64,000 nt of DNA, from positions 1 through 64,000 of the forward strand of contig NZ_JAEOAH010000041.1 of assembly GCF_016612995.1 (NCBI RefSeq). Reading direction: 5' to 3'. This stretch comes from Viridibacillus soli (GTDB taxonomy: Bacteria; Bacillota; Bacilli; Bacillales_A; Planococcaceae). Under the pieces are notes generated by a model, which saw nothing but the letters and a program-made list of their open reading frames with translations, was not told the DNA's origin and searched no databases. Each line of letters begins with the position of its first letter. Position 1 is the stretch's first letter. Both the position numbers and the translations under genes were made by a program. Of this stretch, positions 34,523 to 44,737 are shown one piece after another.

Positions 34523-35416
34523 TTACTCTCCTTCTTCACTAAATGTTTGATTATTATCTCTTTCATAAACCATCATTTTCGGATAAGGGATCTCGATACC
34601 ATTTTGATCGAAAATTTCTTTAACATCACGACGAATCATACGGGATATAGCAAACTGTTGCATTGGCAATGTTTCCACAGAGATACGTAAAGTAACCTCA
34701 GCTCCTACAACATTTTGCACACCTAACAAAGTAGGTGGCATAGTGATTTCTTCGCGTTTCTCTGAAAGAACTTTTAGATACGCTTCTATTAATCGCTCTG
34801 CTTTTGCGATATCTGAATTATAAGCAACACTGACATCGATAACAGCAATTGAGTTATTAATAGAATAATTTATAACCTCAGTAATAAGACCATTTGGGAC
34901 AATATTAATCTCCCCTGCTGCACCTTTAATCTTTGTTGTACGTAGCCCAATTTCAAGTACGGTACCTTCTATAGAGGTTATTTTAATATAGTCACCGACA
35001 CCAAATTGATCTTCAAAGATGATGAAAAATCCCGTGATTACATCTTTCACTAAACTTTGTGCACCAAATCCGACAGCTAAACCGACGATTCCAGCACCCG
35101 CTAATAGCCCCGCAACCTCAATATTCATCGCTGATAATACAGCAAGAATTGCTGAAAAGTACACTACATAAGAAATAATACTTTGCAGCAATCTTAAAAT
35201 CGTACGATGACGGCGTTCTGAAGCAGGTTGTAATGGTGACGGTGCTTTCATACGTATTTCAAAAGCCTTACGTATTGCCATTTTAGCTACACGCACAATA
35301 ATCATTGATAATATCGTAATTGCAATAATTTTCACCGTTGCAATCCCGATATCTATCCACATTTCTTCACTTGTCACTGTTTTTATGAAGTGATCGTACA
35401 TTTGTTCAAATTTCAA
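34523..35416 (-). CDS. MscS-family mechanosensitive channel
   Basis: 297 residues: TM helices near the N-terminus (about 22-48 and 78-105) and the pore-lining TM3 'IVGLAVGFGAQSLVKDVITG', followed by the cytosolic beta and alpha/beta domains of MscS. It opens under membrane tension to release solutes. The TTG at 35416 is chosen because AGAGGAG lies 8 bp upstream and gives MKFEQMYDHF; a GTG 11 codons earlier lacks a ribosome site. It runs into yyzM and ychF, probably one operon. The closest B. subtilis relative is probably YkuT. Confidence 0.9.
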   Translation of the reverse strand: MKFEQMYDHFIKTVTSEEMWIDIGIATVKIIAITILSMIIVRVAKMAIRKAFEIRMKAPSPLQPASERRHRTILRLLQSIISYVVYFSAILAVLSAMNIEVAGLLAGAGIVGLAVGFGAQSLVKDVITGFFIIFEDQFGVGDYIKITSIEGTVLEIGLRTTKIKGAAGEINIVPNGLITEVINYSINNSIAVIDVSVAYNSDIAKAERLIEAYLKVLSEKREEITMPPTLLGVQNVVGAEVTLRISVETLPMQQFAISRMIRRDVKEIFDQNGIEIPYPKMMVYERDNNQTFSEEGE

Positions 35417-35488
35417 TTTTGCCGCTCCTCTTGCATAAATAATTTTCACTATGCGTATACTGCTAAAAAAAAGAAAGAGAGATTCTGA

Positions 35489-36097
35489 ATGATTATTACT
35501 TCAAATCAACCATTTTCACATGTTCTTCACTATAAAGAATCAGGTGCCATTTGGCGGTTGAGCTCTTTCCTTTTAGAGCATATACCATTTCACCATGAAA
35601 ATCTTGTATTTTGCTGTATTGGAACCGATCGCTCTACTGGAGATGCACTCGGACCATTAGCTGGCAGCTTTTTAAATCATTATGTTTCATTCCCCTATGA
35701 AATTATAGGGACTTTAGAAAAGCCTCTTCATGCATTGAATTTAGCAGATACCGTTGATACTCTAGCTACCCATGAAACCAAGCCTTTTATAGTTGCTATT
35801 GATGCTTGTCTTGGTTCACAGCAACGTATTGGGGAAATTATTGTTCATGAGGGACCTTTGCTACCTGGTAAAGCTGTAAAAAAAGAACTACCCCCTGTTG
35901 GCGATATGTCTATTAAAGGGATAGTCAATATTGGCGGTTTTATGGAGCATGCCGTTTTGCAAAATACCCGTCTACACGTTACGTATGAGATGAGTCAGCA
36001 AATTTCCCGTGCCTTATTTTTGGCATGGAGCCGTTATTCCTTAAAAAAGGTACATGATCATAACCGCGATGGCCACAATGAGCATTCCCGGAAGTAA
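35489..36097 (+). CDS. yyaC: YyaC spore-protease-like protein
   Basis: 202 residues. 'CIGTDRSTGDALGPLAGSFL', 'VIAIDACLGS', 'GPLLPGKAV' and 'GDMSIKGIVN--GFMEHAVLQNTRL' are the DUF1256/YyaC motifs; the family is related to the germination protease GPR and to hydrogenase maturation proteases. It is expected to act during sporulation or spore germination and supports the view that the host is a spore former. It is divergent from mscS, and its last 57 bp overlap the 3' end of the convergent DUF554 gene. Confidence 0.92.
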   Translation: MIITSNQPFSHVLHYKESGAIWRLSSFLLEHIPFHHENLVFCCIGTDRSTGDALGPLAGSFLNHYVSFPYEIIGTLEKPLHALNLADTVDTLATHETKPFIVAIDACLGSQQRIGEIIVHEGPLLPGKAVKKELPPVGDMSIKGIVNIGGFMEHAVLQNTRLHVTYEMSQQISRALFLAWSRYSLKKVHDHNRDGHNEHSRK

Positions 36098-36751
36098 GTT
36101 GGCCACGCGAATTTTCGTTAAACCAATTAAATTAAGACCAATTGCGAGAATCATAACCCCACCTGTTGCAGTCATTTCTTGAATGAACATTTGTAGCGCC
36201 TCATCAGGTATAAAACGACTAATTTGACCCGCGAAAACAGCAATAATCCCTTGATATAAAAATACAGAAACAGCGGATAAAATAACGCCTATACCTAGTG
36301 TAGAAGCTAAAATAACCGCTGTGAATCCATCGATAATTCCCTTCGTAATTAAAACGGAGTGATCGTTGCGCAGCCCACTATCCAATGCTCCAATGATAGC
36401 CATTGAGCCAATAACGAAAATTAGTGTGGCATTGACAAAGCCTTGAGAAATATTACCATTACCACTCTTTACTTTATTACCTAATTTCTTTTCAATCCAC
36501 TGGCCAAAGCAATTCAATTGCTTATCTAGGTCAATCCATTCACCGATAATCGCACCAAATACAAGGCTGACAATGACAACAATGAAGTTCTCGCTTTGTA
36601 TCCCCATTTGAATCCCTAATACTGCAACAGCTAAGCCAATCACACTCATTACAGTATCTTTTATACGATCCGGTATTCCTTGCAAAAACCTACCAATTAA
36701 CGTGCCAATTACAATTAGCAACGCGTTTATAGCCGTACCTAATAGAACCAA
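36041..36751 (-). CDS. DUF554-family membrane protein (YdfK-like)
   Basis: 236 residues with six or seven helices; 'LLGTAINALLIVIGTLIGRF', 'IGEWIDLDKQLN-FG-WIEKK' and 'FVIGSMAIIGALDSGL-NDHSVLITKGIIDGF' are DUF554 patterns. Function unknown; some members are annotated as small-molecule transporters. The TTG at 36751 is chosen: GAGGGG lies 7 bp upstream, within the end of parB. It is the last gene of the soj-spo0J unit. Its 3' end runs 57 bp into yyaC on the other strand. Confidence 0.85.
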   Translation of the reverse strand: MVLLGTAINALLIVIGTLIGRFLQGIPDRIKDTVMSVIGLAVAVLGIQMGIQSENFIVVIVSLVFGAIIGEWIDLDKQLNCFGQWIEKKLGNKVKSGNGNISQGFVNATLIFVIGSMAIIGALDSGLRNDHSVLITKGIIDGFTAVILASTLGIGVILSAVSVFLYQGIIAVFAGQISRFIPDEALQMFIQEMTATGGVMILAIGLNLIGLTKIRVANLLPGMLIVAIAVMIMYLF

Positions 36752-36762
36752 GTGACAACCCC

Positions 36763-37602
36763 TCAATCTTCAAGCAATTCTAATATACGTTCCAAATCAT
36801 CAGCAGAGAAAAATTCAATTTCAATTTTCCCTTTATTTTTTGATTTCCTAATTGACACATTCGTACCAAAATAATCTCGTAATTGTGATTCCTTTTCAGC
36901 GATAAAAATATCCTTCTTCACTTTTTTCTTTGTTTCACGTGGAACATTGTCATTCAGAGATTGCACAAGTGCCTCAAGTTGACGTACGTTTAAATGTTGT
37001 GTCATCACTTTTTCGGTTATTTGTGGAATTAACTTTTTCTTTTTTAAACCTAGTAATGCGCGGCCATGCCCCATCGTGATTTTGCCTTCTGTTAAAAGAT
37101 TACGCACTTCTTCTGGTAAAGATAACAAGCGAACATGGTTTGCAATATGTGGTCTACTTTTTCCTAAGCGAGCTGCTAATTGTTCCTGCGTCAAGCTCAA
37201 ATTCTCCATTAAATTGTAATAAGCTTCAGCTTCTTCAATTGGCGTCAAATCCTCACGTTGTAAGTTTTCAAGAATCGCCAATTCCATCATCTGCTGGTCA
37301 TTCATCTCTCGAACAACAGCTGGAATTTCCGTTAACCCGGCAATTCCAGAGGCTCTAAAACGTCTTTCACCAACGACAATTTCATAATAGTTCCCTCGTT
37401 TACGGGCAATAATTGGTTGCAGAACACCATGCTCTTTAATAGATATTGCTAATTCCTCTATAGCTGCTTCATCAAAAACTTTCCGTGGTTGGTATGGATT
37501 AACATGTAAATCCTTTAATGCCAAATGCTCTATATTTTCATTACTCGATAAAGATTCACCTGGAAATAGTGCATTTATTCCTTTACCCAAACCTTTAGCC
37601 AT
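36763..37602 (-). CDS. parB: ParB-family partition protein Spo0J
   Basis: 279 residues. N-terminal CTPase/ParB domain with 'NPYQPRKVFDEAAIEELAISI', 'GERRFRASG', the HTH region 'LTQEQLAARLGKSRPHIANHVR' interrupted by normal variation, and a C-terminal dimerisation domain. It loads at parS, spreads as a CTP clamp and recruits SMC; it also controls ParA (Soj) and thereby DnaA. Its coding sequence contains a perfect parS site at 36931. The start overlaps the parA stop by 8 bp. Confidence 0.96.
   Translation of the reverse strand: MAKGLGKGINALFPGESLSSNENIEHLALKDLHVNPYQPRKVFDEAAIEELAISIKEHGVLQPIIARKRGNYYEIVVGERRFRASGIAGLTEIPAVVREMNDQQMMELAILENLQREDLTPIEEAEAYYNLMENLSLTQEQLAARLGKSRPHIANHVRLLSLPEEVRNLLTEGKITMGHGRALLGLKKKKLIPQITEKVMTQHLNVRQLEALVQSLNDNVPRETKKKVKKDIFIAEKESQLRDYFGTNVSIRKSKNKGKIEIEFFSADDLERILELLED
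36931..36946. promoter_or_regulatory. parS site inside parB
   Basis: TGTTTCACGTGGAACA is the reverse complement of the B. subtilis parS sequence TGTTCCACGTGAAACA, 16 of 16, and lies within spo0J as it does there. Confidence 0.95.
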
Positions 37603-38356
37603 TTTTAATCACTTCCCTTGCAAGCTCTAAATATCCTTCTGCTCCGCGCGATTTTGCATCATATACAATAATCGGTTCCCCATGACTTGGAGCTTCACTT
37701 AAACGTACATTTCTTGGAATAACCGTTTTGAATACTTTATCTTGGAAGTATTTTTTTACTTCCTCAATGACTTGAAGGCCAAGATTTGTTCGTGCATCTA
37801 GCATTGTTAATAACACACCTTCAATTGTTAGTTGGTGATTTAAATGTTTCTGTACTAAGCGCACTGTCGATAATAGCTGGCTTAATCCTTCAAGCGCATA
37901 ATATTCACATTGTACAGGAATTAAAATCGAATCTGAAGCTGTTAATGAATTAATTGTTAATAGACCAAGAGACGGTGGACAGTCGATGACAATATAATCA
38001 AAATCATTTTTTGCATCTTCAATTGCATGTTTTAATCGTACTTCTCTTGAAATCGTTGATACTAATTCAATTTCTGCACCTGCTAGTGCAATTGTTGCAG
38101 GTACTATATATAAATTTTTAACTTTTGTTTCTTGAATGACGTCTTTAATCGGTTCGTCATCAATTAGCACATCGTAAATACATTTATGTACTTCACCTTT
38201 GTTAATCCCAACTCCACTCGTCGCGTTTCCTTGAGGATCTGTATCAATCATTAATACTTTTTTACCTAAATGGGCGAGGCAAGCGCTCAGATTAACTGAT
38301 GTTGTAGTTTTTCCTACGCCGCCTTTCTGGTTAGCGATCGCAATTGTTTTACCCAC
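37595..38356 (-). CDS. parA: ParA-family ATPase Soj
   Basis: 253 residues. Deviant Walker A NQKGGVGKTTTSVNLSACL, Walker A' 'MIDTDPQGNATSGVG', Walker B 'YIVIDCPPSLGLLT'. Soj dimers bind DNA in the ATP state and, with Spo0J, regulate DnaA and origin segregation. The length matches B. subtilis Soj. It lies upstream of and overlaps parB. Confidence 0.97.
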   Translation of the reverse strand: MGKTIAIANQKGGVGKTTTSVNLSACLAHLGKKVLMIDTDPQGNATSGVGINKGEVHKCIYDVLIDDEPIKDVIQETKVKNLYIVPATIALAGAEIELVSTISREVRLKHAIEDAKNDFDYIVIDCPPSLGLLTINSLTASDSILIPVQCEYYALEGLSQLLSTVRLVQKHLNHQLTIEGVLLTMLDARTNLGLQVIEEVKKYFQDKVFKTVIPRNVRLSEAPSHGEPIIVYDAKSRGAEGYLELAREVIKNG

Positions 38357-38481
38357 ATGTGCACCTGCTTTCCAAAAGCTATTTTATAAAAATAGGCAAT
38401 ATTAAATCTATTTGAGTACCTAGTCTTCATTCTATCAAAAAAATGTAAAATAGGCTCTTATTATAAAAAGAAAAATTGTAT

Positions 38482-38516
38482 AAAAAAACTCTTATCTATA
38501 TTACTAGACAAGAGTT
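38482..38516 (-). terminator. Terminator of noc
   Basis: AACTCTT (38487-38493) and AAGAGTT (38510-38516) pair; on the minus strand seven T residues follow. Confidence 0.75.
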
Positions 38517-38531
38517 AAAGAATAGATGCAA

Positions 38532-39392
38532 TTATGATTTCTTTTTTGGTATTTTCACAGTGATTTGATAAAACTCATCATGTTCTTCTTCTTCGGCTTC
38601 TACATTAATACCGGTTTTAGTGACCATTGTGAGTGATTGTCGAATCGTATTTAATGCAATGCGGATGTCTTTACTAATTGCTTTTCGAGTTGATTTGTTT
38701 TTCTTTGGCTTTTCTGCTGGATTTAGAATCTCATTGATTCTTTGCTCTAACTGTCTTACATTGTAATCGTTATCAATCGTTTCTTGTAACAACATTAATT
38801 GCAATTGCTCGTCTTTGACAGGCACTAGTGAACGTGCATGGCGTTCTGAAATCTCTCTTTTTAAAATCGCCATTTGAACTTCTTCAGGGAGCTTTAACAA
38901 ACGTATCTTGTTAGCAATTGTTGATTGTCCCTTACCAAGCCTTTGAGCAAGGGCCTCTTGCGTTAAACCATGAAGATCTAATAATTTCAGGTAAGCTTGT
39001 GCTTCCTCAATTGATGTAAGCTCTTCACGTTGTAGGTTCTCGATTAACGCCACTGAAGCAGTTTCTTTATCGTTCATTTCACGGACGATTGCAGGAACTT
39101 CTGTCCACTCAAGCATTTTCATCGCGCGATAACGACGTTCACCAGCAATTATTTCGTAATGACCCTCTTCCATTTTTCGAACGACGATCGGTTGAATTAC
39201 ACCGTGTGTACGGATTGTGCGTGCTAGCTCCTCAATTTTCGAATCATCAAAAATTGTACGCGGCTGATAGCGATTCGGTCGGATCTCATCAATTAGGATT
39301 TTGACAACCGATTCCGCACTTTCTACTTCATTTTTCGAGTCGTGTTCTACTTTCTCACCACTTCCAAAAAAACGTGAAAAAGTACTTTTCAT
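38532..39392 (-). CDS. noc: Nucleoid occlusion protein Noc
   Basis: 286 residues, a ParB paralogue that blocks division over the nucleoid. It shares '[21 protein letters not shown]', 'GERRYRAMK' and an HTH ([20 protein letters not shown]) with Spo0J. Its N-terminus ([20 protein letters not shown]) is the amphipathic membrane-targeting helix expected for Noc. Position between parA and rsmG is the Bacillus order. The start ATG is at 39392. One candidate Noc-binding site is present at 21748. Confidence 0.95.
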   Translation of the reverse strand: MKSTFSRFFGSGEKVEHDSKNEVESAESVVKILIDEIRPNRYQPRTIFDDSKIEELARTIRTHGVIQPIVVRKMEEGHYEIIAGERRYRAMKMLEWTEVPAIVREMNDKETASVALIENLQREELTSIEEAQAYLKLLDLHGLTQEALAQRLGKGQSTIANKIRLLKLPEEVQMAILKREISERHARSLVPVKDEQLQLMLLQETIDNDYNVRQLEQRINEILNPAEKPKKNKSTRKAISKDIRIALNTIRQSLTMVTKTGINVEAEEEEHDEFYQITVKIPKKKS

Positions 39393-39566
39393 CCCTTGGC
39401 ACCACCTTTAACGATATTTCCAAGCATTCTCCATCTAATCTCATGGGTAAAAGCCCGTTAGAAGGTGGAGAGAACTATTTATATTTTGACTAACATTGTG
39501 CAATAAGTAATAAGTCTACATATCATTATAGTTATTTTCGATAAAAAACGTAAGAACCAAATTTTA

Positions 39567-39582
39567 TGTTTCACGTGAAACG
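39567..39582. promoter_or_regulatory. parS-like site between noc and rsmG
   Basis: TGTTTCACGTGAAACG matches the consensus TGTTNCACGTGAAACA at all but the last base. It lies 7 bp from the rsmG stop codon. Confidence 0.8.
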
Positions 39583-39588
39583 AAACAG

Positions 39589-40305
39589 TTATTGAATTGG
39601 TGTTTTGTTTGGTACACCTGGTTTACGCGGATATTTTTTCGGCGTATTTTTTGTTTTATTAAAAATAAAAATAGAACGTTCACTATCTTCAATCGGTAAT
39701 AAGAATGAATGCTTGTCTACTAATTTAGCACCTAGTATTGTTAATGCTTTTTTAGCGTCCTTCATCTCTTCATCGCCACTAGCTGCTTTCATCGCAACAA
39801 ATTGTCCATTGTTCTTCACTAGAGGTATACATAGCTCTGAAAGTACCGATAATCTAGCAACAGCACGAGCTGTTACAAGATCAAATCGTTCTCTGTATTT
39901 TGGATTTTGGCCAAAATCCTCTGCACGCGAATGAACAAATTCCACATGATCTAAATGTAGCTGTTCACTTAAATGTGTTAAAAATTGAATGCGTTTATTT
40001 AAGGAATCGACAATTGTCACATGTAAATGTGGGAAGCATATTTTAATTGGTATGCTTGGAAAACCTGCACCTGCTCCTACATCACAAATTGACTGAACTT
40101 TATTAAAATCCATATAAAAAGCAGCACTAATAGAGTCATAGAAATGCTTTAAATAAACAGATGGCTGGTCAGTAATCGCGGTTAAGTTCATCTTCTCATT
40201 CCATTCAATTAATAGTTCAAAATAGGTATGAAATTGTTTTAACTGTCCCTCTGATAACTCAATTCCTTGTTCTTTTAAAGCTTGCACAAACTGTTCTTCG
40301 TTCAT
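39589..40305 (-). CDS. rsmG: 16S rRNA guanine-527 N7-methyltransferase
   Basis: 238 residues. RsmG/GidB methylates G527 of 16S rRNA with SAM; its loss confers low-level streptomycin resistance. SAM site '[20 protein letters not shown]', '[14 protein letters not shown]' and '[14 protein letters not shown]' are the family motifs. A basic C-terminal tail ([19 protein letters not shown]) contacts rRNA. It lies 42 bp behind mnmG in the mnmE-mnmG-rsmG unit. Confidence 0.97.
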   Translation of the reverse strand: MNEEQFVQALKEQGIELSEGQLKQFHTYFELLIEWNEKMNLTAITDQPSVYLKHFYDSISAAFYMDFNKVQSICDVGAGAGFPSIPIKICFPHLHVTIVDSLNKRIQFLTHLSEQLHLDHVEFVHSRAEDFGQNPKYRERFDLVTARAVARLSVLSELCIPLVKNNGQFVAMKAASGDEEMKDAKKALTILGAKLVDKHSFLLPIEDSERSIFIFNKTKNTPKKYPRKPGVPNKTPIQ

Positions 40306-40347
40306 GATTTTCCCCTTCCATGTAGTGCCACTGTTGGTTTTGTTGTA

Positions 40348-42246
40348 TTATTCGTTGCTTGCTATTTTCGCAATTCTTCCATGTTCAATATACACTAGTA
40401 AAATTGAAATGTCAGCAGGGTTTACACCTGAGATACGTGATGCTTGTGCAACAGATAGTGGTCTTACTTTTTTCAATTTTTGTTTTGCTTCGGTTGCAAT
40501 CCCTGAAATTGCATCGTAATCAATGTTTTCAGGAATTCTTTTATTTTCCATTTTTTTCAGCTTATCTACTTGTTGCAGTGCTTTTTCGATATAGCCTTCA
40601 TATTTAACTTGAATTTCAACTTGCTCTTCTTCTTCAGTTGATAATTCGATTGGAGACAAAGTTACAGTTTTTAATAATTCATATGTCATTTCTGGTCGTT
40701 TTAATAAATCAGAAGCGCGGATACCATCTTTTAATTCACTACTGCCGAGATCACGTAATAAGCCTTGTGTTTGGGCATTTGGTTTTAAAATTGTATCACG
40801 TAGACGTTTAATTTCATTGTTTACTTTTTGACGTTTTGCATCGAATTTATCATAACGTTCTTGCGTAATTAAACCTGCTTCATAAGCGCGATCTGATAGA
40901 CGTATATCTGCATTGTCATGACGTAATAATAAGCGATATTCAGCACGAGATGTTAATAGACGGTATGGTTCGTTTGTTCCTTTTGTTACAAGGTCATCGA
41001 TTAATACGCCGATATAGGCATCTGCACGGCCTAGAATCATTTCTTCTTTGCCAATTACTTTAGCAGCAGCATTAATACCTGCCATCATCCCTTGAGCAGC
41101 AGCTTCTTCGTAACCTGATGTACCGTTAATTTGACCTGCTGTATATAAGTTTGCAATTCGTTTAGTTTCAAGAGTTGGCCATAATTGAGTTGGTACAATG
41201 GCATCATATTCAATGGCATAACCAGCTCGCATCATTTCTGCTTTTTCTAGCCCTGGAACTGATTCTAACAATTTACGTTGGACATGTTCAGGTAAGCTCG
41301 TTGATAAACCTTGGACATATACTTCGCGAGTATCTCGGCCTTCTGGTTCTAAGAATATTTGATGTCGTGGTTTATCGCTAAAACGCACAACTTTATCTTC
41401 AATTGATGGGCAATAACGCGGACCAGTACCCTTAATCATCCCTGAATACATTGGAGATAAGTGAAGGTTGTTATTAATAATTTCATGTGTTTCGGCACTT
41501 GTATATGTTAACCAGCATGGTAGTTGATCTGTGATGTATTCAGTTGTTTCATAACTAAATGCACGTAACTCTTTATCACCTGGTTGAATTTCAGTTTTAC
41601 TGTAATCGATTGTTTTACTATTAACACGTGGTGGAGTACCTGTTTTAAATCGCACTAGGTCAAAGCCAAGTTCTTTTAAGTTATCCGCTAATTTAATAGA
41701 CGGTTGTTGGTTATTTGGACCACTTGAATATTTCAAGTCACCAATAATAATTTCACCACGTAGGAACGTACCTGTTGTAACAATAACAGTTTTTGCGTGA
41801 TAAACAGCACCCACTTGAGTGATGATACCCTTTATTTCGCCATCTTCAACGATTAATTCATCAACCATTGCTTGGTGGATAGTTAGGTTTTCTTCATCTT
41901 CTAATAATTTTTTCATTTCACGTTGGTAAAGTACTTTATCTGCTTGCGCGCGTAGTGCACGTACTGCAGGACCTTTACCTGTATTCAACATACGCATTTG
42001 GATATGTGTTTTGTCGATAATTTTACTCATCGCACCGCCTAATGCGTCAATTTCCCGTACAACAATCCCTTTAGCTGGACCGCCTACTGATGGGTTACAT
42101 GGCATAAAGGCGATCATATCAAGATTGATTGTTAACATGAGTGTTTTTGCACCCATTCTAGATGCGGCATATGCAGCTTCTACGCCTGCATGGCCTGCTC
42201 CAATTACAATCACATCGAACGTGCCTGCTTCAAATTTTGTTGGCAT
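40348..42246 (-). CDS. mnmG: tRNA uridine-5-carboxymethylaminomethyl modification enzyme MnmG
   Basis: 632 residues (GidA). FAD-binding motif [20 protein letters not shown], '[17 protein letters not shown]', '[12 protein letters not shown]' and the cysteine region '[11 protein letters not shown]' are all present. With MnmE it adds carboxymethylaminomethyl to U34 of tRNAs. The C-terminal helical domain (about 550-632) binds MnmE and tRNA. It follows mnmE by 28 bp. Confidence 0.97.
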   Translation of the reverse strand: MPTKFEAGTFDVIVIGAGHAGVEAAYAASRMGAKTLMLTINLDMIAFMPCNPSVGGPAKGIVVREIDALGGAMSKIIDKTHIQMRMLNTGKGPAVRALRAQADKVLYQREMKKLLEDEENLTIHQAMVDELIVEDGEIKGIITQVGAVYHAKTVIVTTGTFLRGEIIIGDLKYSSGPNNQQPSIKLADNLKELGFDLVRFKTGTPPRVNSKTIDYSKTEIQPGDKELRAFSYETTEYITDQLPCWLTYTSAETHEIINNNLHLSPMYSGMIKGTGPRYCPSIEDKVVRFSDKPRHQIFLEPEGRDTREVYVQGLSTSLPEHVQRKLLESVPGLEKAEMMRAGYAIEYDAIVPTQLWPTLETKRIANLYTAGQINGTSGYEEAAAQGMMAGINAAAKVIGKEEMILGRADAYIGVLIDDLVTKGTNEPYRLLTSRAEYRLLLRHDNADIRLSDRAYEAGLITQERYDKFDAKRQKVNNEIKRLRDTILKPNAQTQGLLRDLGSSELKDGIRASDLLKRPEMTYELLKTVTLSPIELSTEEEEQVEIQVKYEGYIEKALQQVDKLKKMENKRIPENIDYDAISGIATEAKQKLKKVRPLSVAQASRISGVNPADISILLVYIEHGRIAKIASNE

Positions 42247-42274
42247 GCTCGTTACTTCCTTTCTATATTTGAGT

Positions 42275-43660
42275 TTATTTCCCTAAACAGAATTGTGAAA
42301 ATAGCTGGTTAATCAGACTTTCTTGCACGGTATCCCCGACAATTTCACCGAGAATTTCCCATGTACGAGTGACATCAATTTGAATCATATCGATAGGTAC
42401 ACCTGCATGAGCTGCTTCAATGGCATCCTTGATCGTTGTGTGTGCTTGGTGTAATAAAGCAATATGACGTGCATTGGAAACATAAGTCATATCTCCAGCT
42501 TCTAATGAGCCTTCAAAGAATAATGCCGCAATTGCTTCTTCAAGCTCTGTGACACCTTCTTCTTTTAGTAAAGATGTTGTGACAACTTTACGCTTACCTG
42601 CTAACTCTTGTACACGGGTTAAGTCAATTTTTTGTGACAAGTCCGTTTTATTAACAACGACTATATAGTCCATATTTTGAATCGTTTCGAAAAGACGTTC
42701 ATCTTCCTCTGTAAGCTCATTTCCATAGTTTACAACAAACAGGATTAAATCTGCTTCTTTCAAGACTTGACGAGAGCGTTCAACGCCGATGCGCTCAACA
42801 ATATCTTCTGTTTCACGAATACCTGCAGTATCGACTAAACGTAGCGGAACGCCACGTACATTTACATACTCTTCTATAATATCACGCGTTGTACCCGCAA
42901 CGTCTGTAACAATTGCTTTATTTTCTTGTACAAGGCTATTTAATAGTGAAGATTTGCCGACATTCGGACGTCCTAGTATAACAGTTGAAAGGCCTTCTCG
43001 TAAAATTTTCCCTTGTGAAGAAGTTTGTAAAAGTTTCTCAATTTCCTTCATTACCCATGTAGATTTTTCGAGCATGAGCGGTATTGTCATCTCTTCTACA
43101 TCGTCGTATTCTGGATAATCAATATTCACTTCAACTTGCGCTAATGTTTCTAACAAAGCTTGTCTAAGCTCCCCGATTAAACGCGATAACTTTCCGTCCA
43201 TTTGACCAAGCGCTACATTCATCGCACGGTCTGTTTTAGCACGAATTAAATCCATAACAGCTTCAGCTTGTGATAAATCGATTCGACCATTTAAAAAGGC
43301 TCTCTTTGTAAATTCTCCTGGCTCAGCCAATTGCGCACCATTCTTCAACACTAACTGCAATACTCGATTCACTGAAACTAATCCACCGTGACAGTTGATC
43401 TCCACTACATCCTCACGTGTAAACGTTTTTGGCCCTCTCATCAGCGATAGCATAACTTCCTCTACTACCTCACCTGACTCAGGCTCTTTTAAATGTCCAT
43501 AATGAATCGTATGCGACAACTGTGTGGATAACTTTTTACCACCCGGCGAATGAAATACACGATCTGCAATGGCAACAGCCTCATCCCCACTCAAACGGAC
43601 AATTGCAATTGCTCCCTCGCCCATAGGCGTCGAAATGGCCGCGATTGTATCGAATTCCAT
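42275..43660 (-). CDS. mnmE: tRNA modification GTPase MnmE
   Basis: 461 residues (TrmE/ThdF). N-terminal formyl-THF-binding domain ([20 protein letters not shown]), helical domain, inserted G domain with [30 protein letters not shown] and NKTD, and the conserved C-terminus FCLGK that activates the C1 donor. It partners with MnmG. A perfect DnaA box (43523, minus) lies within its 5' part, and a palindromic pair lies just upstream of the start. Confidence 0.97.
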   Translation of the reverse strand: MEFDTIAAISTPMGEGAIAIVRLSGDEAVAIADRVFHSPGGKKLSTQLSHTIHYGHLKEPESGEVVEEVMLSLMRGPKTFTREDVVEINCHGGLVSVNRVLQLVLKNGAQLAEPGEFTKRAFLNGRIDLSQAEAVMDLIRAKTDRAMNVALGQMDGKLSRLIGELRQALLETLAQVEVNIDYPEYDDVEEMTIPLMLEKSTWVMKEIEKLLQTSSQGKILREGLSTVILGRPNVGKSSLLNSLVQENKAIVTDVAGTTRDIIEEYVNVRGVPLRLVDTAGIRETEDIVERIGVERSRQVLKEADLILFVVNYGNELTEEDERLFETIQNMDYIVVVNKTDLSQKIDLTRVQELAGKRKVVTTSLLKEEGVTELEEAIAALFFEGSLEAGDMTYVSNARHIALLHQAHTTIKDAIEAAHAGVPIDMIQIDVTRTWEILGEIVGDTVQESLINQLFSQFCLGK

Positions 43661-43688
43661 AGATAATACCTCCTAAAAAATTAAAAAA

Positions 43689-43706
43689 TTATCCACATGT
43701 GGATAA
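43689..43706. promoter_or_regulatory. Back-to-back DnaA boxes upstream of mnmE
   Basis: TTATCCACA immediately followed by TGTGGATAA forms an 18-bp palindrome of two perfect boxes, 28 bp before the mnmE ATG. Another perfect box lies at 43523 and a one-mismatch box TGTGGACAA at about 43767. Confidence 0.8.
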
Positions 43707-43786
43707 CCTAAAACGAACTAACTCTCTAACTTATAATAATAGCATAAAAGCTCCAAAAGTAGAATTGTGGACAACTTAATATGAAG

Positions 43787-44429
43787 GCTGAAGGCGCTCG
43801 TTCAGCTGCGACTAGCGTTGGAGTTCTCGAATCACAGTCATCTTTTCAGACTTTGACCGAGAGAACGGAAACGACCTCGAGCAGCTAGCGCTTGAAGCTG
43901 GATATCTCATTTAATGCTGAAGCGGCCCGTTAAGCCCCGACAAGCACTGGATTTTTCGAAACAAAAGTATCTTTTCAGCTTTTGTCCGAGAAAATGGAAG
44001 TGACCTCGAGAGTCTGGCCGCTGAAGCTGGATATCCTCTCTAAATGCTGAAGCGGCCCGTCTAGACTCGACACGCTCCGTAACCTTCGAATCGAAAACAT
44101 CCTTTCAGTTTTCGACCGAGAAGGTGGAGGTGACCTCGAGAGTCTGGCCGCTGAAGCTGGATATCCTATCTAAATGCTGAAGCGGCCCGTCTAGACTCGA
44201 CAAGCTCCGTAACCTTCGAATCGAAAACATCCTTTCAGTTTTCGACCGAGAAGGTGGAGGTGACCTCGAGAGTCTGGCCGCTGAAGCTGGATATCCTATC
44301 TAAATGCTGAAGCGGCCCGTCTAGACTCGACAAGCTCCGTAACCTTCGAATCGAAAACATCCTTTCAGTTTTCGACCGAGAAGGTGGAGGTGACCTCGAG
44401 AGTCTGGCCGCTGAAGCTGGATATCCTAT
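43787..44429. repeat. Five tandem copies of a ~130-bp structured repeat
   Basis: Copies start with GCTGAAG at 43787, 43916, 44046, 44176 and 44306. The last three are almost identical, the first is the most diverged. Each begins with AGCGGCC and ends with GGCCGCT, and has an inner pair CGAAAAC/GTTTTCG, so each unit can fold into one long imperfect hairpin. The sequence is more GC-rich than its surroundings. Confidence 0.92.
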
Positions 44430-44684
44430 TGAACGCTAAAAATACTCATATAATAGCCCGTCAAATATTGATTCCCCAAAGTAATTTTCGGGAAAATAAA
44501 CCTTTATCAGCATAGAAGTGTGAATTTCAAGCATTGGAGCATCTATTTTGAGCATAGACTCCCTATTCCACTCTTCTAAACTATATCTAGTATTAATTTC
44601 CATAAATTAACGATTTTAATAGCGCATTATCTTAAAAAAATTGAAACTGTCCAAATTAGCTAAGTTTCCCCTATTAAAAATAAT

Positions 44685-44722
44685 CAAAAAAAATCGAACT
44701 CATTCAAAATGAGTTCGATTTT
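44685..44722 (-). terminator. Terminator of jag
   Basis: AAAATCGAACTCATT and AATGAGTTCGATTTT pair around a 3-nt loop; on the minus strand T residues follow. Confidence 0.92.
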
Positions 44723-44737
44723 AACGGAGTTTTTTTC

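Larger units (their letters stand above)
43661..44737. other. 1.1-kb non-coding region between mnmE and jag
   Basis: It holds the DnaA-box palindrome, five 130-bp tandem repeats and the jag terminator. From 44440 to 44680 there is AT-rich sequence with no convincing ORF. Confidence 0.7.

Noticed and set aside
43787-44429. Regular repeats as a CRISPR array
   Set aside because: The units are 130 bp with no short constant repeat separated by unique spacers; the whole unit is repeated, and no cas gene is near.
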